This document shows, piece after piece, positions 10,129 through 18,891 of a DNA stretch of 64,000 bases. Under the pieces are notes generated by a model, which had not been told where the DNA came from, made no database searches, and was given only the letters and a program-made list of their open reading frames with translations. The translations under genes and the position numbers were made by a program. The stretch lies in NCBI RefSeq assembly GCF_001262635.1, contig NZ_JXYH01000016.1, positions 1 to 64,000 of the forward strand. The letters run 5' to 3'. Within the stretch, counting starts at the first letter, position 1; the number at the start of each line of letters is the position of its first letter. This stretch comes from Aestuariivita boseongensis (GTDB taxonomy: Bacteria > Pseudomonadota > Alphaproteobacteria > Rhodobacterales > Rhodobacteraceae).

Positions 10129-12372
10129 TCACCCCTGCTGGCGCAGCCACTCCATCACCGCCGGGCGCACCGACTGGTCACCCCGATGCCGCGCATCCGA
10201 GATGATCTTGCGCACCTCATCCAGATTCGACCGCCGCAGCAGGCTTTTGACCGGCCCGATGGATGCAGGCCGCATCGAAAGGGTTCTCAGGCCGATGGCC
10301 GCAAGACACAGCGCCTCGATCGGGCGGCCCGCGTCCTCCCCGCAGAACGACAGGGGCGTATCGGTTTCCGCACAGCGCTCCACAATACGTTCAATGAAGG
10401 TCAGGAAACTGACATTCAACGTGTCATAGCGGCGGCGCACCCGTTCGTTCTCCCGGTCGGCGGCAAAGAAGAACTGCTTGAGGTCATTGCCCCCGATCGA
10501 CAGGAAATCGACTTCCCGAAAGAATTTCGGCGGCGAAAAGGCCAGGCTGGGCGTCTCCAGCATCGCGCCGATCTCTATCTTTTCCGGCAGAACATGGCCC
10601 AGCTTTTCTTCGCGTGCGATGGCCTTGTCGACCTCGGCGCGGGCCTGGGTGTATTCGTCGAACTGCGCGACAAAGGGGAACATGATGGTCAGCGGCCGCC
10701 CACCCGCCGCGCGCAACAGCGCCTGCAGCTGCATCCGCATCACGCCGGGCTTGTCCAGCCCGACGCGGATCGCCCGCCAGCCCAGGGCCGGGTTCGGCTC
10801 ATCATTAGGCTTCATATAGGGCAGCACCTTGTCCGACCCGATATCCAGCGTACGGAACACCACGCGTTTGCCCTTTGCTGCATCCATGACGCGGGCGTAA
10901 ATCTCGACCAGCTCGGTCCGCTTGGGCATCTGGTTGCGCACCAGAAACTGCAGCTCGGTCCGAAAAAGGCCAACGCCTTCCGCCCCGGATCCCTCCAGCG
11001 ACGGCAGATCGGCCATCAGCCCGGCATTCATATGCAGGTTGATCACCTTTCCGCACAGCGTCTCAGCCGGTTTGTCCTTGATCGAGGCATAGCGCTCCTG
11101 CGCCTGCGCCTGCATCGCTATCTTCTCGCGGAAGGCGCTGACCACGGTGTCATCGGGGCGCAGATGCACCAGCCCCTGATCGCCATCGACCATGATGTGA
11201 TCGCCGTTCAGCGCCTCGGTCGTGATCCGCCCCGCATGCACGACCAGCGGAATGGCCAGCGCCCGCGCCACAATCGCCGCATGCGACCCGACCGAGCCAT
11301 CCTCAAGCACGATCCCCTTCAACTTGCGGCCATATTCCAGCAATTCCGCAGGCCCGATATTGCGCGCGATCAGAATGGGGTCATCAGGCATTTCCGCGCC
11401 GGTTTCCGCACCCTGTCCGGTCAGAATACGCAGCATGCGATTCGACAGATCATCCAGATCGCTCAGCCGTTCGCGCAGATATGCGTCCTGCACCTGCTCC
11501 ATCCGCGCGCGGGCAGTGGATTGTTCCTTCTCGACCGCCGCCTCGGCACTCAGCCCGCGGGCGATGTCTTCCTCCATCCGCCGCATCCAGCCCTTGGAAT
11601 TGGCGAACATCCGGTAGGCTTCCAGAACCTGCAGATGTTCCTTGTCGCCCCCGGCCGAGGCCGCCAGCATCTTGTCCACACCCACGCGCAGCTCTTCCAC
11701 CGCCTGATGCAGGCGTTCACGTTCCCGGTGGGGATCGTCGGCAATGGGGTTGGTGACAACAACGCGCGGCTCATGCAGCCAGACATGGCCCTCTGCCGCG
11801 CCCTCCTGCCCGGTGGTGCCCCGAACCATCACCGATTGCTGATGCCGCGCCGACAGCGCCGCACCCTCACCGGTGAAGGCGCCCAGTTCGGTCATCTCGG
11901 CCAAGACCATGGCAACCACTTCCAGCGCGTAAACCTCGTCTTCGGAATATTCGCGCGCCTGTTTCGACTGCACGACCAGCACGCCCAGCTTTTCGCCCAG
12001 CCGCTGGATCGGCACACCCAGGAACGAGGAATAGATCTCCTCCCCCGTCTCCGGCATGTACCGAAACCCCTTGGAGGACGGGGCATCGGCAGTGTTCACC
12101 ACCTGCCCGCGCCGCGCCACGCGGCCCACCAGCCCCTCGCCCAGGCGCATCCGGGTCTGGTGCACGGCCTCCTTGTTCAGACCTTGCGTGGCGCACAGCT
12201 CCAGCGTTTCGGGATCGCGGAACAGATAGATCGAACACACTTCGGTCCCCATGCTGCCCGCAATCAGCTGCGTGATACGGTCCAGCCGCGCCTGACCCGC
12301 GATATCGCTGGCCATGGCGTCGCGCAGACGCCCCAGAAGCTTGCGACTTTCACTGTCGGACTGATCTGACAT
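10129..12372 (-). CDS. ptsP: Phosphoenolpyruvate-protein phosphotransferase of the nitrogen PTS (EI-Ntr)
   Basis: About 747 residues. An N-terminal GAF domain (roughly 20-165) is followed by the enzyme I fold: the HPr-binding/phosphohistidine domain with the active His in GSVGSHAAIVAR, and a C-terminal PEP-binding TIM barrel with GAEGVGLFRTELQFL, FRTLDIGSDKVLP, GAMLETP and the SFCGEDAG cysteine loop. It passes phosphate from PEP to NPr/EIIA-Ntr and acts in regulation rather than sugar uptake; the GAF domain is thought to sense nitrogen metabolites. The ATG at 12372 gives the family N-terminus (MSDQSDSES); an in-frame extension to 12477 looks non-coding. Neighbouring ptsP and lysC is common in Alphaproteobacteria. 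Confidence 0.95.
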   Translation of the reverse strand: MSDQSDSESRKLLGRLRDAMASDIAGQARLDRITQLIAGSMGTEVCSIYLFRDPETLELCATQGLNKEAVHQTRMRLGEGLVGRVARRGQVVNTADAPSSKGFRYMPETGEEIYSSFLGVPIQRLGEKLGVLVVQSKQAREYSEDEVYALEVVAMVLAEMTELGAFTGEGAALSARHQQSVMVRGTTGQEGAAEGHVWLHEPRVVVTNPIADDPHRERERLHQAVEELRVGVDKMLAASAGGDKEHLQVLEAYRMFANSKGWMRRMEEDIARGLSAEAAVEKEQSTARARMEQVQDAYLRERLSDLDDLSNRMLRILTGQGAETGAEMPDDPILIARNIGPAELLEYGRKLKGIVLEDGSVGSHAAIVARALAIPLVVHAGRITTEALNGDHIMVDGDQGLVHLRPDDTVVSAFREKIAMQAQAQERYASIKDKPAETLCGKVINLHMNAGLMADLPSLEGSGAEGVGLFRTELQFLVRNQMPKRTELVEIYARVMDAAKGKRVVFRTLDIGSDKVLPYMKPNDEPNPALGWRAIRVGLDKPGVMRMQLQALLRAAGGRPLTIMFPFVAQFDEYTQARAEVDKAIAREEKLGHVLPEKIEIGAMLETPSLAFSPPKFFREVDFLSIGGNDLKQFFFAADRENERVRRRYDTLNVSFLTFIERIVERCAETDTPLSFCGEDAGRPIEALCLAAIGLRTLSMRPASIGPVKSLLRRSNLDEVRKIISDARHRGDQSVRPAVMEWLRQQG

Positions 12373-12517
12373 CGCGATAACCGGCCTCCCTGGCGGGGAT
12401 GTTCCGAACCCCCACGCGGTTAGATCACAACGGCCAGCCCATGGAAACGGCTTTCTCATCCCCGCAGCCGGCGCCATGCGCCAAGCCCCGCAAACCGCCT
12501 GTCATTTCAGCGCGGTC

Positions 12518-12544
12518 CCCTGTCTTCTTCTCTTTCAAAATACG
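12518..12544 (-). repeat. Copy 1 of a gene-3'-end repeat (TTTGAAAGAGAAGAAGA type)
   Basis: Read on the minus strand this is a CGTATTTTGAAAGAGAAGAAG-like run ending in ACAGG, 19 bases after the lysC stop. Related sequences occur on the plus strand just downstream of apt (23035-23062) and terB (60195-60223), each in sense orientation to the preceding gene. Function unknown; a processed 3' tail or RNA-binding site are possibilities. Confidence 0.55.
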
Positions 12545-12562
12545 GAACGCGACGGGGGCCGC

Positions 12563-13801
12563 TCAGACCGCCTTCTCCAATTCGAACGCATCATGCAGCG
12601 CCTGGACGGCCAGCTCCATGTATTTGCGGTCGATCAGAACGCTGATCTTGATCTCCGACGTGGTGATCACCTTGATGTTGATCCCCTCATCGGACAGCAC
12701 CTTGAACATCTTCGCCGCCACCCCGGTATGAGACCGCATGCCGATCCCCACGACGGAAACCTTGGCCACATCCGTGTCCGCGATCAGCTCGGCAAAGTTC
12801 AGAACACCCTTTTCCTTGGTCTCGGCCAACGCGCGCTCGGCGCGGACAACCTGATCGGTGGGGCAGGAGAACGTCATGTCCGTGCGCCCCTCTTCCGAGA
12901 TGTTCTGCACGATCATGTCCACATTCACGCCCGCCTCGCTGAGGCTGGTGAAAATCGTGGCCGCGATGCCGGGACGGTCCGCGACCGAGACAAGCGTCAT
13001 CTTCGCTTCGTCCCGCGAATAGGCCACACCGGCCACAACCTTGGATTCCATGATATCCTCCTCGTCGCAGACCAGCGTACCGGCCTCGTCGGATTGTTCC
13101 TCGAAGCTCGACAGCACGCGCAGCTTCACCTTATACCGCATCGCCAGCTCGACCGAGCGGGTCTGCAACACCTTCGCCCCCAGTGAGGCCAGTTCCAGCA
13201 TTTCCTCGAACGCGATCTTGTCGAGCTTCTGCGCCTTCGCGCAGATCCGCGGATCGGTGGTATAGACCCCGTCCACATCCGTATAGATATCGCAGCGCTC
13301 CGCGTCGAAGGCGGCGGCAAAGGCCACGGCAGTGGTGTCCGATCCGCCGCGGCCCAACGTTGTGATCCGCCCCTCGGGGCTTACGCCCTGAAAGCCCGCG
13401 ACCACGGCCACCTTCATGCCTTCGTCGAATTTCCGGCGGATATTCTCGGGCGGGATATCCTCAATCCGCGCCTGCGAATGGGCCGAGGTCGTCTTGACCG
13501 GCACCTGCCAGCCCTGCCAGCTGCGCGCGGGGATATCCATCTCCTGCAGCGTCAGCGCCATCAGCCCGGCGGTCACATTCTCGCCCGAGGACACGACCGC
13601 ATCATATTCGCGCGCATCATAAAGCGGAGAGGTCTCGCCCACCCAGCCCACAAGCTCATTGGTTTTGCCCGCCATGGCCGAGACAATGACGATCACGTCA
13701 TAGCCCTTGGCCACCTCGACCCCCACGCGCTTGGCGGCGCGGCGGATGCGGTCCAGATTGGCGACAGAGGTGCCGCCGAATTTCATCACAAGAACGGGCA
13801 T
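12563..13801 (-). CDS. lysC: Aspartate kinase
   Basis: 412-residue aspartokinase catalysing ATP-dependent phosphorylation of aspartate, the entry step to lysine, threonine and methionine. It has the kinase signature VMKFGGTSV at the N-terminus, GRGGSDTTAVA in the nucleotide region, and a C-terminal pair of ACT domains starting around residue 265 (DRPGIAATIFTSLSEAGVNVDMIVQN and GIGMRSHTGVAAKMFKVLSDEGINI). This is the Corynebacterium/Rhodobacter-type monofunctional enzyme of about 410 residues, usually feedback-inhibited through the ACT domains. It is a single gene on the minus strand, with hairpins upstream belonging to the preceding operon. Confidence 0.96.
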   Translation of the reverse strand: MPVLVMKFGGTSVANLDRIRRAAKRVGVEVAKGYDVIVIVSAMAGKTNELVGWVGETSPLYDAREYDAVVSSGENVTAGLMALTLQEMDIPARSWQGWQVPVKTTSAHSQARIEDIPPENIRRKFDEGMKVAVVAGFQGVSPEGRITTLGRGGSDTTAVAFAAAFDAERCDIYTDVDGVYTTDPRICAKAQKLDKIAFEEMLELASLGAKVLQTRSVELAMRYKVKLRVLSSFEEQSDEAGTLVCDEEDIMESKVVAGVAYSRDEAKMTLVSVADRPGIAATIFTSLSEAGVNVDMIVQNISEEGRTDMTFSCPTDQVVRAERALAETKEKGVLNFAELIADTDVAKVSVVGIGMRSHTGVAAKMFKVLSDEGINIKVITTSEIKISVLIDRKYMELAVQALHDAFELEKAV

Positions 13802-13875
13802 GGGCGGTCCTGGCGTTATCGGGTCGCGCAGCGTTTAAGGAATCAAAGGGCGCTGCGCAAGACACCGGGACTGCG

Positions 13876-13903
13876 GCAAAAGGCTTTTCGAAAAGCCTTT
13901 TGC
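13876..13903. terminator. Perfect TTCGAA-centred palindrome, probable terminator of the SDR/SnoaL-like operon
   Basis: A 28-base perfect palindrome whose left arm reads GCAAAAGGCTTTTC. It lies between the end of the SnoaL-like gene and the start of lysC, both on the minus strand, so it most likely ends transcription of the former. It lacks a long T-run. Confidence 0.6.
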
Positions 13904-13935
13904 GCCCTGTCGCGACCGGCCCGCCAAAAGCGCCC

Positions 13936-13957
13936 GCGGATTATTCGAATAATCCGC
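13936..13957. terminator. Perfect TTCGAA-centred palindrome at the SnoaL-like gene stop
   Basis: A 22-base perfect palindrome with left arm GCGGATTATTC. It touches the TAG stop of the SnoaL-like gene and stands 32 bases from a second palindrome of the same design. Together they look like a double terminator. Confidence 0.5.
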
Positions 13958-14400
13958 TACCGGTAATCGGCAGGCCGCAGCGCCTTGTCGTTCAGCTGCG
14001 TTTCCGCCCCCGGCACGATATCGGTGTTCTGCGCCGACACCGCCTGCCAGCCCGCTTCTACCCGCTCCAGCACGAAGGTGATGATGGTCGACCGGGCCCC
14101 GGCCTCGCTGCCATCCGGGGCGATCTGGCCCGACAGGCGGAACCGGCATTGCACCACCGCCGCGTCCTGGCCCAGCATCCGCGTCTTCACCCGCCCCGGC
14201 ACCAGCCGCGTCTTCGCAAAGAAGCTCTCCAACGCATAGGAATGCGCCCGCGCGATCGCCGCGCGGTCTTCCCACCAGATGCCCACCACATTGATGAAAT
14301 CCGCATCCTCGGCGAACAACCCCGCCAGCGCCGCCCCATCGCGCGCCATCCAGGCATCGGTGAAGGCCTGCGGAAAGCCCTCGGGGCTTGCGACCCCCAT
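13957..14400 (-). CDS. SnoaL-like / SgcJ-EcaC family small protein
   Basis: 147-residue protein with an NTF2-like (SnoaL) fold: QAFTDAWMARDGAALAGLFAEDADFINVVGIWWEDRAAI is typical of the SgcJ/EcaC group, ending in strands RSTIITFVLERVEAGWQAVSAQNTDIVPGAE. Such proteins are cone-shaped binding or catalytic domains of mostly unknown substrate. The ATG at 14400 overlaps the TGA of the upstream SDR gene, so the two are co-translated. An apparent N-terminal extension in the same frame overlaps the SDR gene and was discounted. Confidence 0.85.
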   Translation of the reverse strand: MGVASPEGFPQAFTDAWMARDGAALAGLFAEDADFINVVGIWWEDRAAIARAHSYALESFFAKTRLVPGRVKTRMLGQDAAVVQCRFRLSGQIAPDGSEAGARSTIITFVLERVEAGWQAVSAQNTDIVPGAETQLNDKALRPADYR

Positions 14401-15044
14401 CAGAACGGATGCGTCCGGCCGTCCCAGGTCAGAAAACAGCCCGTGTCGGCAAGGCTCAGATGATCGAACCGCGCCATCAGCCCGGTCGAGGCCTCTTCCA
14501 CCGAAATCTCGGCCGTTCCGCCGCCCATATCCGTGCGCACCCAGCCGGGGTGATAGATGCCCACGGCAATCCCATCGCCCTTCAGGTCGCTGGCCAGGTT
14601 GCGCCCCAGGTTCAGCACCGCCGCTTTCGACGCGCGATAGATGTAACTGCCCCCCGGCGCCCGCGTGTCCGACGCCATCTGCGACGAGATGATCGCGATC
14701 CTCGCCCCCTCGGCCCGGCGCAGATGGGGCAAAAGGCTCTGGATCGTCAGGAAGACGCCGGTGACATTGGCCGCGAAAGTCTGCGCCCACAGATCCGGCG
14801 CAAAGCCGTCCTCCAGCCGCTGGCCCTTGTCCAGATAGACCCCCGCATTGCAGATCAACAGATCCAGCGCGCTGTCCCCCAAGCGGGCCGCCATCGCCCG
14901 ATGCGCCGCCGGGTCGGTCACGTCCAGCGCCACGCCTGCAGACGCGTCGCGCGAGGTCGCCGTGACCTGATCGCCGCGCGCGGCATAATCCGACGCCAGC
15001 TGCGCGCCGATGCCGCGATTGGCGCCGGTGATCAGCACATGCAT
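14400..15044 (-). CDS. Short-chain dehydrogenase/reductase, C-factor-like
   Basis: 214-residue SDR with an N-terminal NAD(P) motif TGANRGIG, the NAG motif in LLICNAGVYLD, catalytic Ser in AIISSQMAS and Tyr-Lys in YRASKAA (YxxxK). An unphosphorylated-cofactor acidic residue is not evident; Ser-Arg after beta-2 (ATSRD) suggests NADP(H). Its general build resembles C-factor-type SDRs. It starts one base beyond the stop of the DUF1178 gene, so DUF1178, SDR and SnoaL-like genes probably form one transcript. Confidence 0.9.
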   Translation of the reverse strand: MHVLITGANRGIGAQLASDYAARGDQVTATSRDASAGVALDVTDPAAHRAMAARLGDSALDLLICNAGVYLDKGQRLEDGFAPDLWAQTFAANVTGVFLTIQSLLPHLRRAEGARIAIISSQMASDTRAPGGSYIYRASKAAVLNLGRNLASDLKGDGIAVGIYHPGWVRTDMGGGTAEISVEEASTGLMARFDHLSLADTGCFLTWDGRTHPF

Positions 15045-15045
15045 G

Positions 15046-15498
15046 TCAGTTCGTCTTCCGTGTGGGCCGGAACGGCAGCGGGGCAACCGGCACACCGTCT
15101 TCGATCAGCTTTTTCGCCTCGTCCAGCCGCGCCTCTCCATGGATGGCACGGGCGGGGGCGTCGCCATCATGCATCGCGCGCGCCTCAGACGCGAAATTCA
15201 TACCGACATAATCTGAATTCTTCTCCACATGCTCTTTCAGCTGCGCCAGCGCCAGTTCCTGCGGGGTCGCAGGCTTCGACAGGGGCCGGTCCGACACTTG
15301 CTCCGCCTCCGGCTGAGGGGCGGCGGCGTTGCGCGCGGGCCGCACGCGCGGAGCCATCACGGCCTTTTCCACCTGGTCCACACCGCAAATCGCACAGGAC
15401 ACCATGTTCGCCCCCACAAGCTTGTCAAAGGCGCTTGCGGATTGAAACCAGCTGTCAAATCGGTGCCCGTTCGAGCATTTCAGAGTATATTGGATCAT
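15046..15498 (-). CDS. DUF1178 family protein
   Basis: 150-residue conserved protein of unknown function. The N-terminus has a small zinc-ribbon-like element (YTLKCSNGHRFDSWF followed by SCAICG), then a variable low-complexity linker rich in Ala/Pro, and a C-terminal conserved block (HVEKNSDYVGMNFASEARAMHDGDAPARAIHGEA). The composition and order match the DUF1178 family widespread in Alphaproteobacteria. It is first of a short operon with the SDR. Confidence 0.88.
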   Translation of the reverse strand: MIQYTLKCSNGHRFDSWFQSASAFDKLVGANMVSCAICGVDQVEKAVMAPRVRPARNAAAPQPEAEQVSDRPLSKPATPQELALAQLKEHVEKNSDYVGMNFASEARAMHDGDAPARAIHGEARLDEAKKLIEDGVPVAPLPFRPTRKTN

Positions 15499-15573
15499 CG
15501 TCAGATCATCACTTGGCCTGACGCAGAGATATCCGCCCCGCGCCCAAGATCAAGAGGACAGATTGCCCGCCGC

Positions 15574-16035
15574 TTAGCGCAGCAGACGCGGATCGAAATC
15601 CCGCAGCATCCGCGCAAGCTCCGGTTCCGCCACCCGCTGCGCGGCCTTCTTGGGCGAAAACCATTTGCGCTTGCGTTCCTTGCGTTCGGGAAACTCCTTG
15701 GCCAGCGATTTCACCTTCACCGGATAAACCATCGCCACACAGGGATAGGTCACACCGGGGCTGATCACCTTGGAATACGAGAAAAGCCCCAGACAGCGAT
15801 CCTGCGCCTTGCCGATCACGCCGGCTTCCTCCCAGGCTTCCTTGGCCGCGCAATCGGCAGGTGTCATGCCATCTTCCGGCCAGCCCTTCGGCACAATCCA
15901 ACGGCCCGTCCCGCGCGAGGTCACCAGCAGAACCTCAATCCGGTCTGCTTTCACGCGATAGCACAGGGCCGCGAACTGGCTGCGCACGTCATCCTTCGAT
16001 GCCGCCCGCAGCTTGAGGGGAAGTTGCTTGATCAT
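15574..16035 (-). CDS. NUDIX hydrolase (DIPP-like)
   Basis: 153-residue Nudix protein. The Nudix helix reads GWPEDGMTPADCAAKEAWEEAGV: the metal-binding Glu pair (EEAG) is intact, but the first conserved Glu of the box is Met and the Arg is Lys. WIVPKGWPEDG resembles diphosphoinositol-polyphosphate or diadenosine-polyphosphate hydrolases. Likely cleaves a nucleoside or inositol diphosphate linkage; exact substrate unknown. Single gene by spacing. Confidence 0.88.
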   Translation of the reverse strand: MIKQLPLKLRAASKDDVRSQFAALCYRVKADRIEVLLVTSRGTGRWIVPKGWPEDGMTPADCAAKEAWEEAGVIGKAQDRCLGLFSYSKVISPGVTYPCVAMVYPVKVKSLAKEFPERKERKRKWFSPKKAAQRVAEPELARMLRDFDPRLLR

Positions 16036-16175
16036 CGGCGTGGGAACCGCCTGCTCCTTTTCGTTTTGCTGAGCATAGCGCGCAGATATGGAAAAATCAC
16101 GTTAATTTACCACACTTAGCCGGAATGTTGTGGCCAAAGCGTGACAACACACAATCTGTTGATCTCAGGGTGGCC

Positions 16176-16940
16176 CTAGCCCCGGGTCAGCGGGCGGCCC
16201 ATCTCCCGTGCAAGCCGAAGCACCAGATCCTCATGCGGGACATCGGCGTCAATCGACAGGCGGCGCAGCCCGAAATGAACCTGCGCCATGTTGTGATAAT
16301 AACTGGTGAAAGCGTAATTCGTGGCCGCCCCGGCCACGGCGCCCAGCACGGGCACGGTCTGCGCCGCCAGTTTCTGGCCCAGCGCCGCGCCCAGGCGCGG
16401 GGCGACGGTGGCGATCATCTTCTGCATCGCGCCCCCGGTCAGCGCCAGCCGCACCGATAAAAACCCCAGGTCGGCCCCGTCATCATGGGCCAGAGGCCCG
16501 GCCGAGCCGAAAACGCGCAGGCAGTCAAAGCGCACATTATCTGCCTCGGGGTCAAAGCCCTGCTCGACCGCGGCGCCCTGAATGGTGCGCATCAGAACGG
16601 TTGTGGTGACCGGCAATTCAACCATGGCACTGGGCAAACCGCCGAACCCACCCGCAGCCCCCATGGCGGTCGCCACCGCCTTGTTCAGCCAGGGCGCCTG
16701 ATCCGGCACCGTCCTGCGCGAGCTTTGGGCGGCATCCAGCGCAATGACCAACGCCCGCTCTGTCGCCTCGCCCAATTTCGCGCGTACGGGCGATGGCAGG
16801 CGGTCGATCAGGTTTTCGGCATGCCCGCCCAGCAGGTTCAGCACCTGCATCCCGGGCCCCGACGCCGCCTTGTAGGTGCGCGCGATCGCCTTGATCTCGG
16901 CCTCAAGATCGGGCGGCGTGGTGGTGGTGATATCGCTCAT
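16176..16940 (-). CDS. EcsC family protein
   Basis: 254-residue protein of the EcsC family, recognised by the central Ala/Gly-rich region (ATAMGAAGGFGGLPSAMVELPVTTTVLMRTIQGAAVEQGFD) and the C-terminal LTGGAMQKMIATVAPRLGAALGQKLAAQTVPVLGAVAGAATNYAFTSYYHNMAQVHFGLRRL block. It is probably membrane-associated. In Bacillus EcsC is linked to an ABC transporter, but no transporter accompanies it here. Function unknown. Confidence 0.88.
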   Translation of the reverse strand: MSDITTTTPPDLEAEIKAIARTYKAASGPGMQVLNLLGGHAENLIDRLPSPVRAKLGEATERALVIALDAAQSSRRTVPDQAPWLNKAVATAMGAAGGFGGLPSAMVELPVTTTVLMRTIQGAAVEQGFDPEADNVRFDCLRVFGSAGPLAHDDGADLGFLSVRLALTGGAMQKMIATVAPRLGAALGQKLAAQTVPVLGAVAGAATNYAFTSYYHNMAQVHFGLRRLSIDADVPHEDLVLRLAREMGRPLTRG

Positions 16941-16988
16941 GGGCTCCTGCCTTGCATGGCGAAAAGATCAGCATTGGCACGGATGATT

Positions 16989-17483
16989 TCAATGGGCGCC
17001 CTGCCAGCGCGTGACCTCTCCGGTCACGTCATCCCAGGCGCCAGGGCGCAAGGCCAGGCCCAGAACGCGGTCGGGATTGGTGGGGGGCGGCATGATCACG
17101 CCATCCAGTTTTTCAAACCCGAAGCGGCTGTAATAGGGCGCGTCGCCCACCAGAAGCACCCGGTCCCAACCGCTGTCTGCGGCCAGATGCAGGCTCGACC
17201 GGATCAGAAACCCGCCCCAACCTTCGCCCTGCCGCGTCGGGTGCACCGCCACCGGGCCCAGCAGCAGCGCATCCTGCGCGCCCACATGAACCGGCCAGAA
17301 CCGGATCGCACCAGCCAGAATTCCGGCATCATCCCGCGCGACCAGAGACAGCGCGGCCACAGGCGCCACGCCGTCGCGCAGACGATAGGACGACAGCGCC
17401 TCACGGCCCGGCGCGAAACACAGGTCGTAAAGCGCCTCGACCTCCCACCAGTCGTCAGGGGTTTCGGGATGAAGTTCGAACAC
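16989..17483 (-). CDS. GNAT family N-acetyltransferase (YhbS-like)
   Basis: 164-residue acetyltransferase. The acetyl-CoA-binding motif A is present as LLGPVAVHPTRQGEGWGGFLIRSSL (Q/RxxGxG variant), followed by VLLVGDAPYYSRFGFE, characteristic of the YhbS-type group. It would transfer an acetyl group from acetyl-CoA to an unknown amine. Divergent from the flavin reductase gene; the 90-base spacer probably holds both promoters. Confidence 0.88.
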   Translation of the reverse strand: MFELHPETPDDWWEVEALYDLCFAPGREALSSYRLRDGVAPVAALSLVARDDAGILAGAIRFWPVHVGAQDALLLGPVAVHPTRQGEGWGGFLIRSSLHLAADSGWDRVLLVGDAPYYSRFGFEKLDGVIMPPPTNPDRVLGLALRPGAWDDVTGEVTRWQGAH

Positions 17484-17573
17484 CGGTTGCCATTTTATCC
17501 AATGAGACGTGGCGCTTCGCCTATCATGGCGCTAGGTCATGGGCAAACCAAGACCAGAGGATTCGAGGAAGAG

Positions 17574-18179
17574 ATGTTCTATAAACCCGAAGACGGCCAT
17601 GGACTGCCCCACAACCCGTTCAACGCCATCGTGACGCCCCGGCCCATCGGCTGGATCTCGACCCGCGATGCAGACGGGATCAACAACCTGGCACCCTATT
17701 CCTTCTTCAACGCCACAGCCTATGTCCCGCCGCAGGTGATGTTCACCTCGACCACCGGAAAGGCCGATCAGGGCGACACGAAAGACAGCGTCAGCAATAT
17801 CCGCGAAACGGGCGTCTTCTGTGTGAACATCGTGGAATACGCGATGCGCGATGCTATGAATGCCAGTTCGGCCACGCTTCCGAAAGAGGTGGATGAGTTC
17901 GCCCATGCGGGCGTCGAAGTGGCGGAATGCGAAACCATCAACTGCCCCCGTGTGGCGCGTGCGCCCGCGTCGCTGGAATGCAAACTCAGCCAGCTGATCC
18001 AGCTGGAGGGTGAGGGCAATTACATGGTGCTGGGCGAGGTAAAAGGCATTCACATGCGTGACGACTGCATCGTGAACGGCCGGTTCGACGTGACCACTTA
18101 TCAGCCGCTCAGCCGTCTGGGATATCGCGATTACCTGCGCGTGACCGAGCTGTTTGAACTGGTCCGCCCCGACGACTGA
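17574..18179 (+). CDS. Flavin reductase family protein
   Basis: 201-residue protein with the FMN-binding split-barrel of the flavin reductase domain: FNAIVTPRPIGWISTRDADGINNLAPYSFFNATAYVPPQVMFTST near the N-terminus, and the later NGRFDVTTYQPLSRLGYRDYLRV block. This subgroup may reduce flavin or act as an FMN-dependent oxidoreductase. The ATG at 17574 is preceded by GAGGAAGAG as ribosome-binding site. It converges on lysE across a cluster of four hairpins. Confidence 0.88.
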   Translation: MFYKPEDGHGLPHNPFNAIVTPRPIGWISTRDADGINNLAPYSFFNATAYVPPQVMFTSTTGKADQGDTKDSVSNIRETGVFCVNIVEYAMRDAMNASSATLPKEVDEFAHAGVEVAECETINCPRVARAPASLECKLSQLIQLEGEGNYMVLGEVKGIHMRDDCIVNGRFDVTTYQPLSRLGYRDYLRVTELFELVRPDD

Positions 18180-18180
18180 G

Positions 18181-18283
18181 CCCCATTTTCTGACGCAGAA
18201 AACGGGGCGGAAACTGACGCAGTTTCCTCAGGCCACCGGATTTTCTGCGTCAGAAAATCCCCGGAAAATGCGTCATTTTCCGG
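18181..18283. repeat. Cluster of four tandem triloop hairpins between convergent genes
   Basis: Four adjacent inverted repeats at 18181-18207, 18209-18227, 18238-18260 and 18261-18283. Each has an 8- to 12-base stem and a 3-base loop, with the centres TGACGCA, TGACGCA, TGCGTCA and TGCGTCA. The last three are perfect; the first has one mismatch. They fill the gap between the flavin reductase stop and the lysE stop, so bidirectional termination is the simplest role. Confidence 0.75.
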
Positions 18284-18287
18284 TCTC

Positions 18288-18878
18288 TCAAAGCTGGGAA
18301 TAGGCCGCGATCCCCACCACCAGCAGCATCGACACCGCCATCGCCACATTCACCGCCCGCTGGGTGCGCGGAGCCAGATCCATCCGCCTGAGCGCGATGC
18401 CAGCCCCCAGCCACGCCAGGTGAATAGGCACCCAGATGGCGTTCATGATCGCAAACTTGATCGCCATCTCCAGCGCGAAATTCCCCGGTATGAAACCAAA
18501 GCCCGTGAACAGCGCCGTGTTCACCGCATAGGCCTTGGGGTTGATCGCCTGAAGCAGGATCCCGCCACGCACCCCCGGCGGGCGCTGACGTTCGATGAAG
18601 GCGAGCTTCGCGCCGGCAAAGGCAATCCGCATGGCCAGATAAAACAGATAGGCGACCGAGGCCGCAAACAGCACCGTGCGGATACGCGGATCGGCCAGGA
18701 TCACCGCCGCCAGCCCGCTGACCACGGCCAAAGCCACAAGGTTCGTTCCGATGAACAACCCCGTAACATAACGCAGCCCGGCCGCCCGGCCGAACCCGGC
18801 GCCAACACCGGCCGTGGACAGCACCCCAGGCCCCGGCGTGATGATCAGAAAGAAAACGGCCGCTGCAAAGCTCAGCAT
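18288..18878 (-). CDS. LysE/RhtB family amino-acid exporter
   Basis: 196-residue inner-membrane protein with about six hydrophobic segments and the family's opening motif FFLIITPGPGVLSTAGVGAGFGRAAGLRYV. NPKAYAVNTALF matches the second conserved block. Members export amino acids or derivatives such as lysine, homoserine or threonine; the substrate cannot be read from sequence. ATG at 18878 gives the family-typical N-terminus (MLSFAAAVFFL). It follows the SulP gene by 13 bases on the same strand. Confidence 0.9.
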   Translation of the reverse strand: MLSFAAAVFFLIITPGPGVLSTAGVGAGFGRAAGLRYVTGLFIGTNLVALAVVSGLAAVILADPRIRTVLFAASVAYLFYLAMRIAFAGAKLAFIERQRPPGVRGGILLQAINPKAYAVNTALFTGFGFIPGNFALEMAIKFAIMNAIWVPIHLAWLGAGIALRRMDLAPRTQRAVNVAMAVSMLLVVGIAAYSQL

Positions 18879-18891
18879 CGCAAATCCCGGG

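Noticed and set aside
9973-12369. 798-codon open frame on the plus strand opposite ptsP
   Set aside because: It mirrors ptsP, has the His/Arg/Gln-rich composition typical of an antisense frame in GC-rich DNA and no known domain.
12373-12477. N-terminal extension of ptsP by 35 codons
   Set aside because: The extension is Pro/Gly/Trp-rich and unlike EI-Ntr N-termini; MSDQSDSES at 12372 is the natural start.
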